Origin: Promicromonospora sp. AC04
GTDB lineage: Bacteria; Actinomycetota; Actinomycetes; Actinomycetales; Cellulomonadaceae
Length of the DNA stretch: 64,000 nucleotides
Assembly (NCBI RefSeq): GCF_003058225.1
Contig: NZ_QBUG01000011.1
Location: 124,001 to 188,000, forward strand
Direction: 5' to 3'
A program made the translations under genes and the position numbers. This document shows positions 41,801-49,499 of the stretch, one piece after another. The notes beneath the pieces were generated by a model. That model did no database searches. It had not been told where the DNA came from and was given only the letters and a program-made list of their open reading frames with translations. Numbering within the stretch: the first letter of the stretch is position 1; every line of letters begins with the position of its first letter.

Positions 41801-42789
41801 TTGCCGCGGCGCAGGATGTCGGCGTAGACGGCGAGCACGATCACGATGCCGACGGCGACCTTCTGCCACTCCTGCGGGATCGACATGATCCGCAGGCCGT
41901 TGGTGAGCGTCGCCATGATCAGCGCGCCGATCACGGTGCCGAGGATCGTCGCCTTGCCGCCCCGCAGGGAGGTGCCCCCGATGACGACGGCGGCGATGGC
42001 CTCCAGCTCGTACCCGAGCCCGAGGCCGGGCTGCGCCGAGTTGAGCCGGGAGGCCATGACGACGCCGGCCAGGCCGGTGAACAGCCCGGCGACGACGTAG
42101 ATGACCACCTTCCACCGCCGCACGTCGACGCCGGAGATCGCCGTCGCCTCCTCGTTGGAGCCGATCGAGAGCGCGTAGCGGCCGGTGAGCGTCTTGCTCA
42201 GCACGACGGCCGCGATCGCGGCGGCGACGAAGAAGATCAGCACGGCGTTGGGCAGCCCGGGGATCAGCTCCCCGGCGGCGAGCTGGTCGAACCCGGCGAC
42301 GTCGCTGAAGTAGATGGGCTTGGTCCCGGAGATCACGAGCGAGAGCCCCTGCGCCACCATCATCATCGCGAGCGTCGCGATGAACGGTGGCAGCCGCAGG
42401 TACGAGACGTTCAGGCCGTTCAGGAGGCCGATCAGGGCGCCGACGGCAAGGCCGCCCAGCACGCCGACGACGAGCGGCAGGCCCAGGTTCGCGAGGAAGA
42501 CGCCGGTCATCACCGAGCACAGGGTCATGCCGGTGCCCACCGACAGGTCGATGCCGCCCGTCGCGATGACGAACGTCGCGCCCAGCGCCATGATCCCGGT
42601 GACCGCGGTGGCGAGCAGGATGCCCTTCACGTTGGCCCAGTCGAGGAAGTACGGGCTGGCGAGCGAGAAGAACCCGAAGATGACCACCAGCCCCGCGAAG
42701 GCGAGGAGCTGCTGCAGCTGCTGCCGGTTGCCGAACCGTGTGGGGCGCTTCGGGTTCGTCCCTTTGGCGGTCCGCTTCGTCGTCGTCAT
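41791..42789 (-). CDS. Ribose-type (CUT2) ABC transporter permease
   Basis: The 332-residue membrane protein has about nine hydrophobic segments and the RbsC signatures FVIATGGIDLSVGTGMTL, IGSNEEATAISGVDVRRWKV and EAIAAVVIGGTSLRGGKATI. Its ATG overlaps the ATPase stop by four bases. The N-terminal 20 residues are basic (TTTKRTAKGTNPKRPTRF). It should form the channel for L-fucose with the ATPase and binding protein of the same operon. Confidence 0.92.
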   Translation of the reverse strand: MTTTKRTAKGTNPKRPTRFGNRQQLQQLLAFAGLVVIFGFFSLASPYFLDWANVKGILLATAVTGIMALGATFVIATGGIDLSVGTGMTLCSVMTGVFLANLGLPLVVGVLGGLAVGALIGLLNGLNVSYLRLPPFIATLAMMMVAQGLSLVISGTKPIYFSDVAGFDQLAAGELIPGLPNAVLIFFVAAAIAAVVLSKTLTGRYALSIGSNEEATAISGVDVRRWKVVIYVVAGLFTGLAGVVMASRLNSAQPGLGLGYELEAIAAVVIGGTSLRGGKATILGTVIGALIMATLTNGLRIMSIPQEWQKVAVGIVIVLAVYADILRRGKDA

Positions 42790-44321
42790 TCTGCGTCTCC
42801 GGTCGTAATGAGGTGGTCGGCACCGAACCGCGTCGCGAGCTCCATGATGTCGTGCTGGGTGGCGTCGGCATTGGCGAGGGTCCCGGTGACCCGGCCCTCG
42901 CACATGACGACTATCCGGTCGGCCAGCCGCAGCACCTCGGGCAGCTCGGACGAGATCACGATGATCGACTTGCCCTGCGCGGCCAGGCTCGTGAGCAGGC
43001 CGTAGATCTCGTCCTTCGCACCGACGTCGATCCCGCGCGTCGGCTCGTCGACGATCAGCACGTCGCAGTCGCGCACGAGCCACTTGGCGAGGACCACTTT
43101 CTGCTGGTTGCCGCCCGAGAGGTTCTTGGTCGTCTGGGTGACCGACGGCGTTCTGATCGCCAGCCGGTCCACCATCTCGGTGGCCACCCGGTGCCCGTCG
43201 GTGTCGCGGACGAAGCCCGCACGGGTCATGCCGGGCAGCGAGGACAGCATGACGTTGCGCACCACGTCCTGGTCCAGGAGCAGGCCGTAGCGCTTGCGGT
43301 CCTCCGAGAGGTAGCCGATGCCGTGCCGCACCGCATCGGCGGGGTTGCGCACCGAGACGGGCCGCCCGTTCACCTCGACGACGCCGGTCGACCTGTCCGC
43401 CCCGATGATGGCCCGAGCCACCTCCGTGCGCCCGGCGCCCATGAGGCCCGCGAAGCCGAGGATCTCGCCACGGTGCAGGTCGAAGGACACGTCCTTGAGG
43501 AGCTTCCGGGTGCTCAGCCCGCGTACGGAGAGCACGACGTCGCGCTCCGCGGCGTCGGGCGCGACGGGTTCGGGCCGCACGTCGGTCTCGAGCTGCCGGC
43601 CCACCATCGCCGCGATGACCTCCCGGGTGGCGGTCTGCGCGGTGGGCAGTGTGTCCACGTAGCGGCCGTCCCGCAGGACGGTGATCCGGTCGGAGATCTC
43701 CTTGACCTCGTCCATGCGGTGCGAGACGTAGATGACGCCGGTGCGCGGGGAGACGAAGTCGCGGACGATCCGGAACAGCGTGGCGACCTCGGTCTCCGTC
43801 AGCGCCGCCGTCGGCTCGTCCATGATGAGCACCCGCGCGTCGAACGAGAGCGCCTTGGCGATCTCGACCATCTGCTGGCCGGCCACGCTCAGGTGCGACA
43901 CCGGCTGCCGCGGGTCCAGCGGGATCCCGAGCCGGTCGAAGAGGACGGCCGCCCGGCGTTCGAGCACGTCGTCCCGGATGAGGGCGGCCCGCCGGGGCTC
44001 GCGGCCGATGAAGATGTTCTGCGCGACCGTCAGGTCGGGCATCAGGTGGAACTCCTGGTGGATCACGCTGATGCCGAGCTCGTTCGCCTGTCGGGGGCCG
44101 GCGGGGCTCATCGGCACCCCCTCGAGCTCCATCGTCCCCGCGTCCGGCTGGAGGACGCCGGAGAACAGGTTCATGAAGGTCGACTTGCCCGCCCCGTTCT
44201 CGCCGACGAGCGCCAGCACCTCACCGTGCCGCAGGTCGAGGTGGACGTCGTCGAGCGCGAGCACGCCGGGGAAGGACTTGCTGACCCCCGTGGCGCTCAG
44301 TAGGGCTGGGCTCTCCGACAC
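42786..44321 (-). CDS. Ribose-type (CUT2) ABC transporter ATPase with two nucleotide-binding domains
   Basis: The 511-residue duplicated ATPase has a first domain with Walker A GENGAGKST, signature LSVAGQQMVEIAKAL and Walker B LIMDEPTAAL. The second domain has a degenerate Walker A (GLMGAGRTE), signature LSGGNQQKVVLAKWL and Walker B LIVDEPTRGID, the usual RbsA/XylG asymmetry. The GTG at 44321 has GGGAG upstream. A CATCGGATG operator lies 44 bases upstream, making this the head of the importer operon. Confidence 0.93.
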   Translation of the reverse strand: MSESPALLSATGVSKSFPGVLALDDVHLDLRHGEVLALVGENGAGKSTFMNLFSGVLQPDAGTMELEGVPMSPAGPRQANELGISVIHQEFHLMPDLTVAQNIFIGREPRRAALIRDDVLERRAAVLFDRLGIPLDPRQPVSHLSVAGQQMVEIAKALSFDARVLIMDEPTAALTETEVATLFRIVRDFVSPRTGVIYVSHRMDEVKEISDRITVLRDGRYVDTLPTAQTATREVIAAMVGRQLETDVRPEPVAPDAAERDVVLSVRGLSTRKLLKDVSFDLHRGEILGFAGLMGAGRTEVARAIIGADRSTGVVEVNGRPVSVRNPADAVRHGIGYLSEDRKRYGLLLDQDVVRNVMLSSLPGMTRAGFVRDTDGHRVATEMVDRLAIRTPSVTQTTKNLSGGNQQKVVLAKWLVRDCDVLIVDEPTRGIDVGAKDEIYGLLTSLAAQGKSIIVISSELPEVLRLADRIVVMCEGRVTGTLANADATQHDIMELATRFGADHLITTGDAE

Positions 44322-44364
44322 GTGATGCTCCCTTGCCTCCGTGTAGTCGCATTCATACCGCAGA

Positions 44365-44373
44365 CATCGGATG
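44365..44373. promoter_or_regulatory. Fucose-regulon operator 2 (CATCGGATG), importer promoter
   Basis: The nine-base palindrome CATC-G-GATG is identical to that before the dehydratase gene and lies 44 bases upstream of the ABC ATPase start. It stands in the 119-base gap that separates the mutarotase gene from the importer genes. Confidence 0.7.
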
Positions 44374-44440
44374 CATCTCAAGATCTAGGGCCACATCGTC
44401 ACCGAACAGTGCCGCCCGGCCGCCGTCCGGCGATGATAGA

Positions 44441-44896
44441 TCAGATGACTCCCACGGCCTGCCGCACCCCGATCGTCAGCAGCAGGTTGGCGTACACCCG
44501 CTGCTCACCGGTGGCGACGACCAGCGCGACGTCGTCGGCGCGGGCCGCCGCGTAGAAGGCGAACCGGTCCATCGCCTCCCAGGCCACGCCGTCCCCCAGG
44601 GCGGCCCGGTAGACCGCGTGCACCGGGATCTCCTCGTCCGCCGCGACGACGTCGCCCGCGACCCCGCCCGGGACCATGACCGCCGCACTCTCCAGCGGCA
44701 CGGCGTCGAGCAGGACCTCGAGCACCTGCTCCACCGTCACCAGCCCCGGCCGCAGGTTCAGGTGCACGCGGGCCGCCTCGGGGCGCGCACCCGTCGAGTG
44801 CGGGTAGTTGGCGTCCGCCAGCAGGATCCGCGAACCGTGGCCGGCGGCGGCCAGCGCTCGCAGGAGGTCCGGGTGCAGCAGCTCGTAGCTCAGCAT
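44441..44896 (-). CDS. fucU: L-fucose mutarotase (RbsD/FucU family)
   Basis: The 151-residue protein matches RbsD/FucU. It has the N-terminal histidine H20 in ALAAAGHGSRILLADANYP, VHLNLRPGLVTVEQVLEVLL, and a C-terminal GEQRVYANLLLTIGV that carries the conserved tyrosine and asparagine. It interconverts alpha- and beta-L-fucose to feed the dehydrogenase. GAGGAGC precedes the ATG. It follows the hydrolase gene by 36 bases as the last gene of the catabolic operon. Confidence 0.9.
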   Translation of the reverse strand: MLSYELLHPDLLRALAAAGHGSRILLADANYPHSTGARPEAARVHLNLRPGLVTVEQVLEVLLDAVPLESAAVMVPGGVAGDVVAADEEIPVHAVYRAALGDGVAWEAMDRFAFYAAARADDVALVVATGEQRVYANLLLTIGVRQAVGVI

Positions 44897-44932
44897 GGGT
44901 GGCTCCTCAGCTCTCTACCGTGCTCTCGATTG

Positions 44933-45781
44933 TCACTCGGCCACGAACGCGTGCCGCTGGCGGCCGAGCCCCTCGATCTCCAGCTCGACGACGTCGCCGT
45001 CGCGCAGGTAGGGGAAGCGCCCCGAGAGCGCCACGCCCTCCGGGGTCCCCGTGCAGATCAGGTCGCCCGGCTCGAGCGCCATGTACTGCGACAGGTGGTG
45101 CACCAGGTGGTCGACGCCGAAGATCATGTCGGAGGTCACCGAGTCCTGCCGCGGGTCCCCGTTCACCCAGGACCGCAGGCGCAGGCCGGACGGGTCGACG
45201 TCGGCGGCGGGCACCAGGTACGGGCCGGTCGGCGCGAACCCGGGACCGCACTTGCCCTTGGACCACTGCCCGCCCGACTCCTGGATCTGCCAGGTGCGCT
45301 CGCTGAGGTCGTCGACGATCGTGTAGCCGGCGACGTGCTCGCGCGCCGCGGCCGGCGACGGCAGGCGCCAGGCCCGCCTGCCGATGACCACACCGAGCTC
45401 GACCTCCCAGTCGACGGTGTCCGCGCCGGGCGGGATGGCGACGGCGTCGTCCGGCCCCACCACGGTGTTGGGGTGCTTGAGGAAGACGATCGGGGACGAC
45501 GGCGGCTCGGCGCCCGACTCCGCAGCGTGCGCCGCGTAGTTCTGCCCGATGCAGATCACCGCGGCCGGCCTGGCGACCGGCGCCCCGTGGCGCAGCGCCG
45601 CAGCGCCGTCGAGCACGGGCAGCTCCCCCGCGGCGAGCGCGGACCGGGCGCGCGCGATCCCGTCGGACGCCAGGAAGGCGCCGTCGATGTCGGCGGTGAG
45701 CGGCCGCAGGTCGCGGACGACGCCGCCGTCCTCGACCGCGGGGATCTCCTGGCCGGCCTGGCCGAGGCGGAGCAGACGCAT
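44933..45781 (-). CDS. FAH-family 2,4-diketo-3-deoxy-L-fuconate hydrolase
   Basis: The 282-residue fumarylacetoacetate-hydrolase-fold enzyme has IGQNYAAHAAESG, metal ligands in VDWEVELGVVIG (ExE) and the aspartate in YTIVDDLSERTWQ, and KGKCGPGFAPTGPYLVPA. In the non-phosphorylating L-fucose pathway this family splits 2,4-diketo-3-deoxy-L-fuconate into pyruvate and L-lactate, and the surrounding genes supply every earlier step. Its ATG overlaps the stop of the aldo/keto reductase gene (ATGA). Confidence 0.9.
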   Translation of the reverse strand: MRLLRLGQAGQEIPAVEDGGVVRDLRPLTADIDGAFLASDGIARARSALAAGELPVLDGAAALRHGAPVARPAAVICIGQNYAAHAAESGAEPPSSPIVFLKHPNTVVGPDDAVAIPPGADTVDWEVELGVVIGRRAWRLPSPAAAREHVAGYTIVDDLSERTWQIQESGGQWSKGKCGPGFAPTGPYLVPAADVDPSGLRLRSWVNGDPRQDSVTSDMIFGVDHLVHHLSQYMALEPGDLICTGTPEGVALSGRFPYLRDGDVVELEIEGLGRQRHAFVAE

Positions 45782-46872
45782 CAGTACCTTCTCTCGGGGT
45801 GGTGCGGGTTCTCGGGGTGGTGCGGGTTCTCGGGGCGGTGCGGGCTTTCGGGGTCGTGCTGGTGGGACGGGCTATCGGGTCCGGCCGGTGCGGGCACCGC
45901 CGCCTCGGCGAGCAGGCCGGCGTCGGCCAGCGCGCGCCACAGGGCGGCGGGCACCCGCGCCGCGGCGCGGTCCGCGGCCTGCCGCGCCTGCTCGGGCGTC
46001 CCGAGCCCGACGACGGCGCTCGCGACCGCGGGGTGCGTGCGCACGTATGCGAGCGCCGCCTGCGGGAGCGTCACGCCGTGGTCGGCGCACACGGCGGCGA
46101 TCCGGCGGGCGCGGTCGAGCAGCTCCGCGGCGGCCGGCGCGTAGTCGTACGTCGCGTCCGGCGGCGGGGCGTCGTACGCGAGGATGCCCGAGTTGTAGAC
46201 GGCCGCGGCCACGACGGCCACGCCCCGCTCCGCCGCCGCGGGCAGCAGGTCGGCCAGCGCGGTCTGCTCCAGGAGCGTGAACCGCCCGGCGCACATGACG
46301 ACGTCGACGTCGGTCTCGCGCACGAACCGGGTGAGCATCGCCGACTGGTTCATCCCGGCGCCGACCGCGCCGATCACGCCCTGGTCCCGCAGGTCGACGA
46401 GCGCGGGCAGCGCCTCGTGCGCCGCCTGCTCCCAGTGGCCGTCAGGGTCGTGCAGGTACACGACGTCGACCCGGTCCAGGCCCGTGCGCTCCAGGCTGGA
46501 CTCGAGCGACCGCAGCACGCCGTCGCGGGAGAAGTCCCACACCCGGCGCGCGGCGGCCGGCACCTCGAACAGGTCCGGGTCGGTGCGGTGCGCGGTCTCC
46601 GGCGACGGGACGAGCAGACGTCCGACCTTCGTGGACACCACTACCTCGTCACGCGGCCGCGTGCGCAGGAAGGCGCCGAGCCGCCGCTCGGAGAGCCCGA
46701 GGCCGTAGTGCGGAGCCGTGTCGAAGTACCGGACCCCGGCGTCCCAGGCGGCCTCGAACGTCGCGTGCGCCTCCTCGTCGGTCGTCGCCCGGTACAGGTT
46801 GCCCGCGGGCGCGGCGCCGAGGCCGAGCGAGGTCAGCCGGACCCCGGTGCCGCGCACCGCCGTCGTCTCCAT
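45781..46872 (-). CDS. Aldo/keto reductase, probable L-fucose dehydrogenase, with His-rich repeat tail
   Basis: The 363-residue protein is an aldo/keto reductase with the full tetrad D51 (YFDTAPHYG), Y56, K82 (STKVG) and H141 (VVYLHDPDG). Relatives of this type oxidise L-fucose or D-threo-aldoses at C1, giving L-fucono-1,5-lactone for the downstream amidohydrolase. After the normal end, near residue 335, there is an added tail of tandem PENPHH units ending PERRY, encoded by 18-bp DNA repeats. The tail is hydrophilic, and could bind metal or be a by-product of repeat slippage. It lies 25 bases after the SDR gene in the same operon. Confidence 0.88.
   Translation of the reverse strand: METTAVRGTGVRLTSLGLGAAPAGNLYRATTDEEAHATFEAAWDAGVRYFDTAPHYGLGLSERRLGAFLRTRPRDEVVVSTKVGRLLVPSPETAHRTDPDLFEVPAAARRVWDFSRDGVLRSLESSLERTGLDRVDVVYLHDPDGHWEQAAHEALPALVDLRDQGVIGAVGAGMNQSAMLTRFVRETDVDVVMCAGRFTLLEQTALADLLPAAAERGVAVVAAAVYNSGILAYDAPPPDATYDYAPAAAELLDRARRIAAVCADHGVTLPQAALAYVRTHPAVASAVVGLGTPEQARQAADRAAARVPAALWRALADAGLLAEAAVPAPAGPDSPSHQHDPESPHRPENPHHPENPHHPERRY
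45793..45846. repeat. Three 18-bp tandem repeats encoding PENPHH at the end of the dehydrogenase gene
   Basis: The unit CTCGGGGTGGTGCGGGTT occurs at 45793-45810 and 45811-45828 exactly, with a third copy at 45829-45846 with two changes and a degenerate fourth. It ends ten bases before the stop codon. Confidence 0.85.
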
Positions 46873-46897
46873 GCTGTGGTGTCCCCTCGGTCCGGCG

Positions 46898-47761
46898 TCA
46901 GGCCTGCTCGGGGGCGCGGGTGCGCAGCGCGTGCGAGCCGCCGTCCACGGCGAGCATCGCGCCGGTCGTCGCCGCGGCGAGCGGGCTCGCGAGGTAGCAG
47001 ACGGCGTGCGCGACCTCGTCGGCGCTCACGAGCCGGCCCGAGGGCTGGCGGGCCTCCAGCGCCGCCCGCTCGGCGGCGGGGTCGTCGGCGGCGTCGAGCA
47101 GCCGAGTCACCCACGGGGTGTCCGCCGTCCCCGGGTTGACGCAGTTGACCCGGATGCCCTCGCGCACGTGGTCGGTGGCCATCGCGAGCGTGAGCGCCTG
47201 GACAGCGCCCTTGGACGCCGAGTACAGCGCCCGGTTCGGCAGGCCGGTCCACGCGGCGATCGAGCAGGTGTTCACGACGGCGGCGTGCGGGGACTCGCGC
47301 AGGTACGGCAGCGCGGCGCGGGTCACGCGGACGATCCCGAGCACGTTCACGTCCAGGACCCGCAGCCACTCCGCGTCGTCGTTGTCGGCGACGGTGCCCT
47401 GCGCGCCGATCCCGGCGTTGTTGGCGACGACGTCGATGCCGCCCATCGCCTGCGCCGCGGCGGCGACGGCGGCGCGCACGGCGGCGTCGTCGGTCACGTC
47501 GGCCACCTGGGCCCCGGCACCCAGCGGGACGCCCTCGGCCACGCGGTCGATGGACGTCACCTGCGCGCCGCGCGCGAGCATGGCGCGCACGATGGCGGCG
47601 CCGATGCCCGACGCACCGCCGGTGACTATCGCTCGGACGCCGGCGAGCTCGGCTGCCGCCGTGGCGCCCGCCGTGTTCGCTGCTGTGTTTGTCGCTGCGT
47701 TCGCCGGTGTGGTCGCTGCTGCGTTCGTTGCTGCGTTAGTTGCTGCGGTCTCGGATGTCAT
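46898..47761 (-). CDS. SDR, probable 2-keto-3-deoxy-L-fuconate 4-dehydrogenase
   Basis: The 287-residue SDR has TGGASGIGAAI, NNAGIG, and YSASKGAVQ (YxxxK), and ends in a typical DGGSHAL. The missing step between L-fuconate dehydratase and the FAH hydrolase is oxidation of 2-keto-3-deoxy-L-fuconate, an NAD-dependent SDR reaction, and this is the only SDR in the operon. The first 38 residues are an Ala/Thr/Asn low-complexity extension encoded by 12-bp repeats, before the domain starts at about residue 40. The start overlaps the lactonase stop (ATGA). Confidence 0.88.
   Translation of the reverse strand: MTSETAATNAATNAAATTPANAATNTAANTAGATAAAELAGVRAIVTGGASGIGAAIVRAMLARGAQVTSIDRVAEGVPLGAGAQVADVTDDAAVRAAVAAAAQAMGGIDVVANNAGIGAQGTVADNDDAEWLRVLDVNVLGIVRVTRAALPYLRESPHAAVVNTCSIAAWTGLPNRALYSASKGAVQALTLAMATDHVREGIRVNCVNPGTADTPWVTRLLDAADDPAAERAALEARQPSGRLVSADEVAHAVCYLASPLAAATTGAMLAVDGGSHALRTRAPEQA
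47713..47748. repeat. Three 12-bp tandem repeats at the start of the SDR gene
   Basis: TCGCTGCTGCGT, TCGTTGCTGCGT and TAGTTGCTGCGG are adjacent 12-base units at 47713, 47725 and 47737. They encode the Ala/Thr/Asn-rich N-terminus ten bases from the overlapping lactonase stop. Confidence 0.75.
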
Positions 47762-48678
47762 CCGTGGTCCTCTTCCAGGTTGTATGTCCGCCGTGCGGTC
47801 CCGGCCCACACGGCGGCGGCCTCGTCCGGGCTCAGCCCGGCGAGCAGGTCGCCGAGCGTCGCCAGCCACCCGCCGTAGTCGCTCGCGAGCAGGCAGACGG
47901 GCCAGTCGGAGCCGAACATGAGCCGCTCCGGCCCGAACACCTCGAGCGCATGGTCGACGGCGGGCCGCAGGTCGCCCGCCCGCCAGGCGTCCCAGCGGGC
48001 CTCGGTGACGAGCCCGGACAGCTTGGCCGTCACGTTCGGCCGGGCGGCGAGATCGGCGAGATCCCGCCTCCAGGCGGCGAGATCCGTTGCGGCGCCCGCG
48101 GAGGCGTCGAGGCGGGGCTTGCCCAGGTGGTCCAGGACGAAGGTGACCTCGGGCAGCGCCGCGGCGAGCCGCGCGCACGCCGGGAGCTGGTCCGCGCGCA
48201 CCACCAGGTCGAACACGAGGCCGTCGGGGCCTGTCGTGTCGCGCGAGCCGTCGGGGCCGGCCGAGCAGGCCGCCGCGATGCCGCGGCGCACGTCGTCCCG
48301 GTCCAGGTACGCGGGATCGGGCTCGGCCTGCACCTGCGTGCGGATGCCGACCAGCGCGCCGCCACCGGGTCCGGACCGCAGCGCGGCGACGCCGTCGGCC
48401 ACGTCGGGGTCGAGGATGTCCGCCCAGGCGACGACGCCCGCGATCCCGGCCGCGCGCCCGCCGTCGGACGCGGTGATCGCCAGGAGCTCGCGGCTCTCGG
48501 ACCACAGGCTCGCGGACTGGACGACCACGGTCGCGGTCACCCCGTGCGCGGCCGCCGGCAGGTCGGCGGGTGTGAAGTCGGCGTCGATGGCGGCCATGGT
48601 GACGGGGTCGATCCAGTCCTGGGGCGTGCGCAAGCGCACCCACAGATGATGGTGCGCGTCCACGACGTCGTGCAGCAC
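47758..48678 (-). CDS. Amidohydrolase-2 family L-fucono-1,5-lactonase
   Basis: The protein, about 306 residues, is a metal-dependent amidohydrolase-2. It has VVDAHHHLWVRLRTPQDWID at the N-terminus (HxH metal site), FVLDHLGKPR in the middle, and the closing RLMFGSDWPVCLLAS (catalytic Asp). This matches L-fuconolactone and related sugar-lactone hydrolases, which open the product of the L-fucose dehydrogenase. GTG at 48678 is chosen since GGAGGGGAG precedes it. It heads the catabolic operon, with two operator copies upstream. Confidence 0.88.
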   Translation of the reverse strand: MLHDVVDAHHHLWVRLRTPQDWIDPVTMAAIDADFTPADLPAAAHGVTATVVVQSASLWSESRELLAITASDGGRAAGIAGVVAWADILDPDVADGVAALRSGPGGGALVGIRTQVQAEPDPAYLDRDDVRRGIAAACSAGPDGSRDTTGPDGLVFDLVVRADQLPACARLAAALPEVTFVLDHLGKPRLDASAGAATDLAAWRRDLADLAARPNVTAKLSGLVTEARWDAWRAGDLRPAVDHALEVFGPERLMFGSDWPVCLLASDYGGWLATLGDLLAGLSPDEAAAVWAGTARRTYNLEEDHG

Positions 48679-48710
48679 CGTTGCTCCCCTCCGGGGACGT
48701 TCGCACAGAA

Positions 48711-48737
48711 ACATCAGATGTATAACACATCGGCTGT
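48711..48737. promoter_or_regulatory. Fucose-regulon operators 3 and 4, lactonase promoter
   Basis: ACATC-A-GATGT (48711-48721) is a perfect 11-base palindrome, and ACATCGGCTGT (48727-48737) is a second, imperfect copy 16 bases on. They lie 33-59 bases upstream of the lactonase start and match the CATCGGATG sites at 38562 and 44365, completing the regulon. Confidence 0.7.
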
Positions 48738-48971
48738 CGACGACGACACCGACCGCACCATTGTGGTCATCCTCGGTGCAGGACGGCTCGGCCCCGGACG
48801 GAGTGACGTGCCGTGTGGATCCGGGTCACGACCGCCCCTGCCATGAGCTCCCGCATCCTTGTCCGTCGGCTTGACCGGTGCTGGCAGTCCGCTAACCCGC
48901 TGGTTGCGAGGGTGATGGCTCCGGGTCGTTCATCAGGCCCCGGATCAATTCGTCAGACCAGGGAGACGTCC

Positions 48972-49499
48972 ATGAAGAAGCTTTCGGTCATCGTCGCGGG
49001 AGCCGCCGTAGCCGCCGTCGCGTTTGGCGCACCGGCCGTGGCCACGGCGGCGTCCGCACCGGCAGATGTCGGGACCGCTCGCCACGTGCAGGTGGCGGCC
49101 CACGGTGCCCTGCCGACAGAGGCCGAGATCAGTGCGCTCTTCGACCGCTGGAACACCCTGGTCGAGGCCGGTGACCCGGAGGCTCTGGCCGACATCTACG
49201 CCCCGGACGCGGTGCTGCTGCCCACGCTCTCGCCCGAGGTCCGGACGGACCGCGCCGGGATCGTGGACTACTTCGAGGACTTCCTCGCAAAGAACCCCAG
49301 CGGCGAGCGGACGCTCTCCGTCATCGACGTGCTCGACAAGAACACGGCGATCGACACCGGCCTGTACACCTTCACCTTCACGGCCGCGGACGGCACGAAG
49401 ACCTACGCGGACGCCCGCTACACCTTCGTGTACGAGAAGCGGGGCGGCGAGTGGCTGATCATCAACCACCACTCCTCGCTGCTGCCGGCCGCCAGCTGA
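48972..49499 (+). CDS. Secreted SnoaL-like (SgcJ/EcaC) domain protein
   Basis: The 175-residue protein has a signal peptide (KKLSVIVAGAAVAAVAFGAP, cleavage near TAASA). An NTF2/SnoaL-like fold follows: EAEISALFDRWNTLVEAGDP, YAPDAVLLPTLSPE, and EKRGGEWLIINHHSSLLP at the end. It resembles SgcJ/EcaC or CaMKII-association-domain proteins, which often bind ligands with no set reaction. AGGGAGA precedes the ATG. Its last 38 bases overlap the end of the convergent histidine kinase gene. Confidence 0.82.
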   Translation: MKKLSVIVAGAAVAAVAFGAPAVATAASAPADVGTARHVQVAAHGALPTEAEISALFDRWNTLVEAGDPEALADIYAPDAVLLPTLSPEVRTDRAGIVDYFEDFLAKNPSGERTLSVIDVLDKNTAIDTGLYTFTFTAADGTKTYADARYTFVYEKRGGEWLIINHHSSLLPAAS

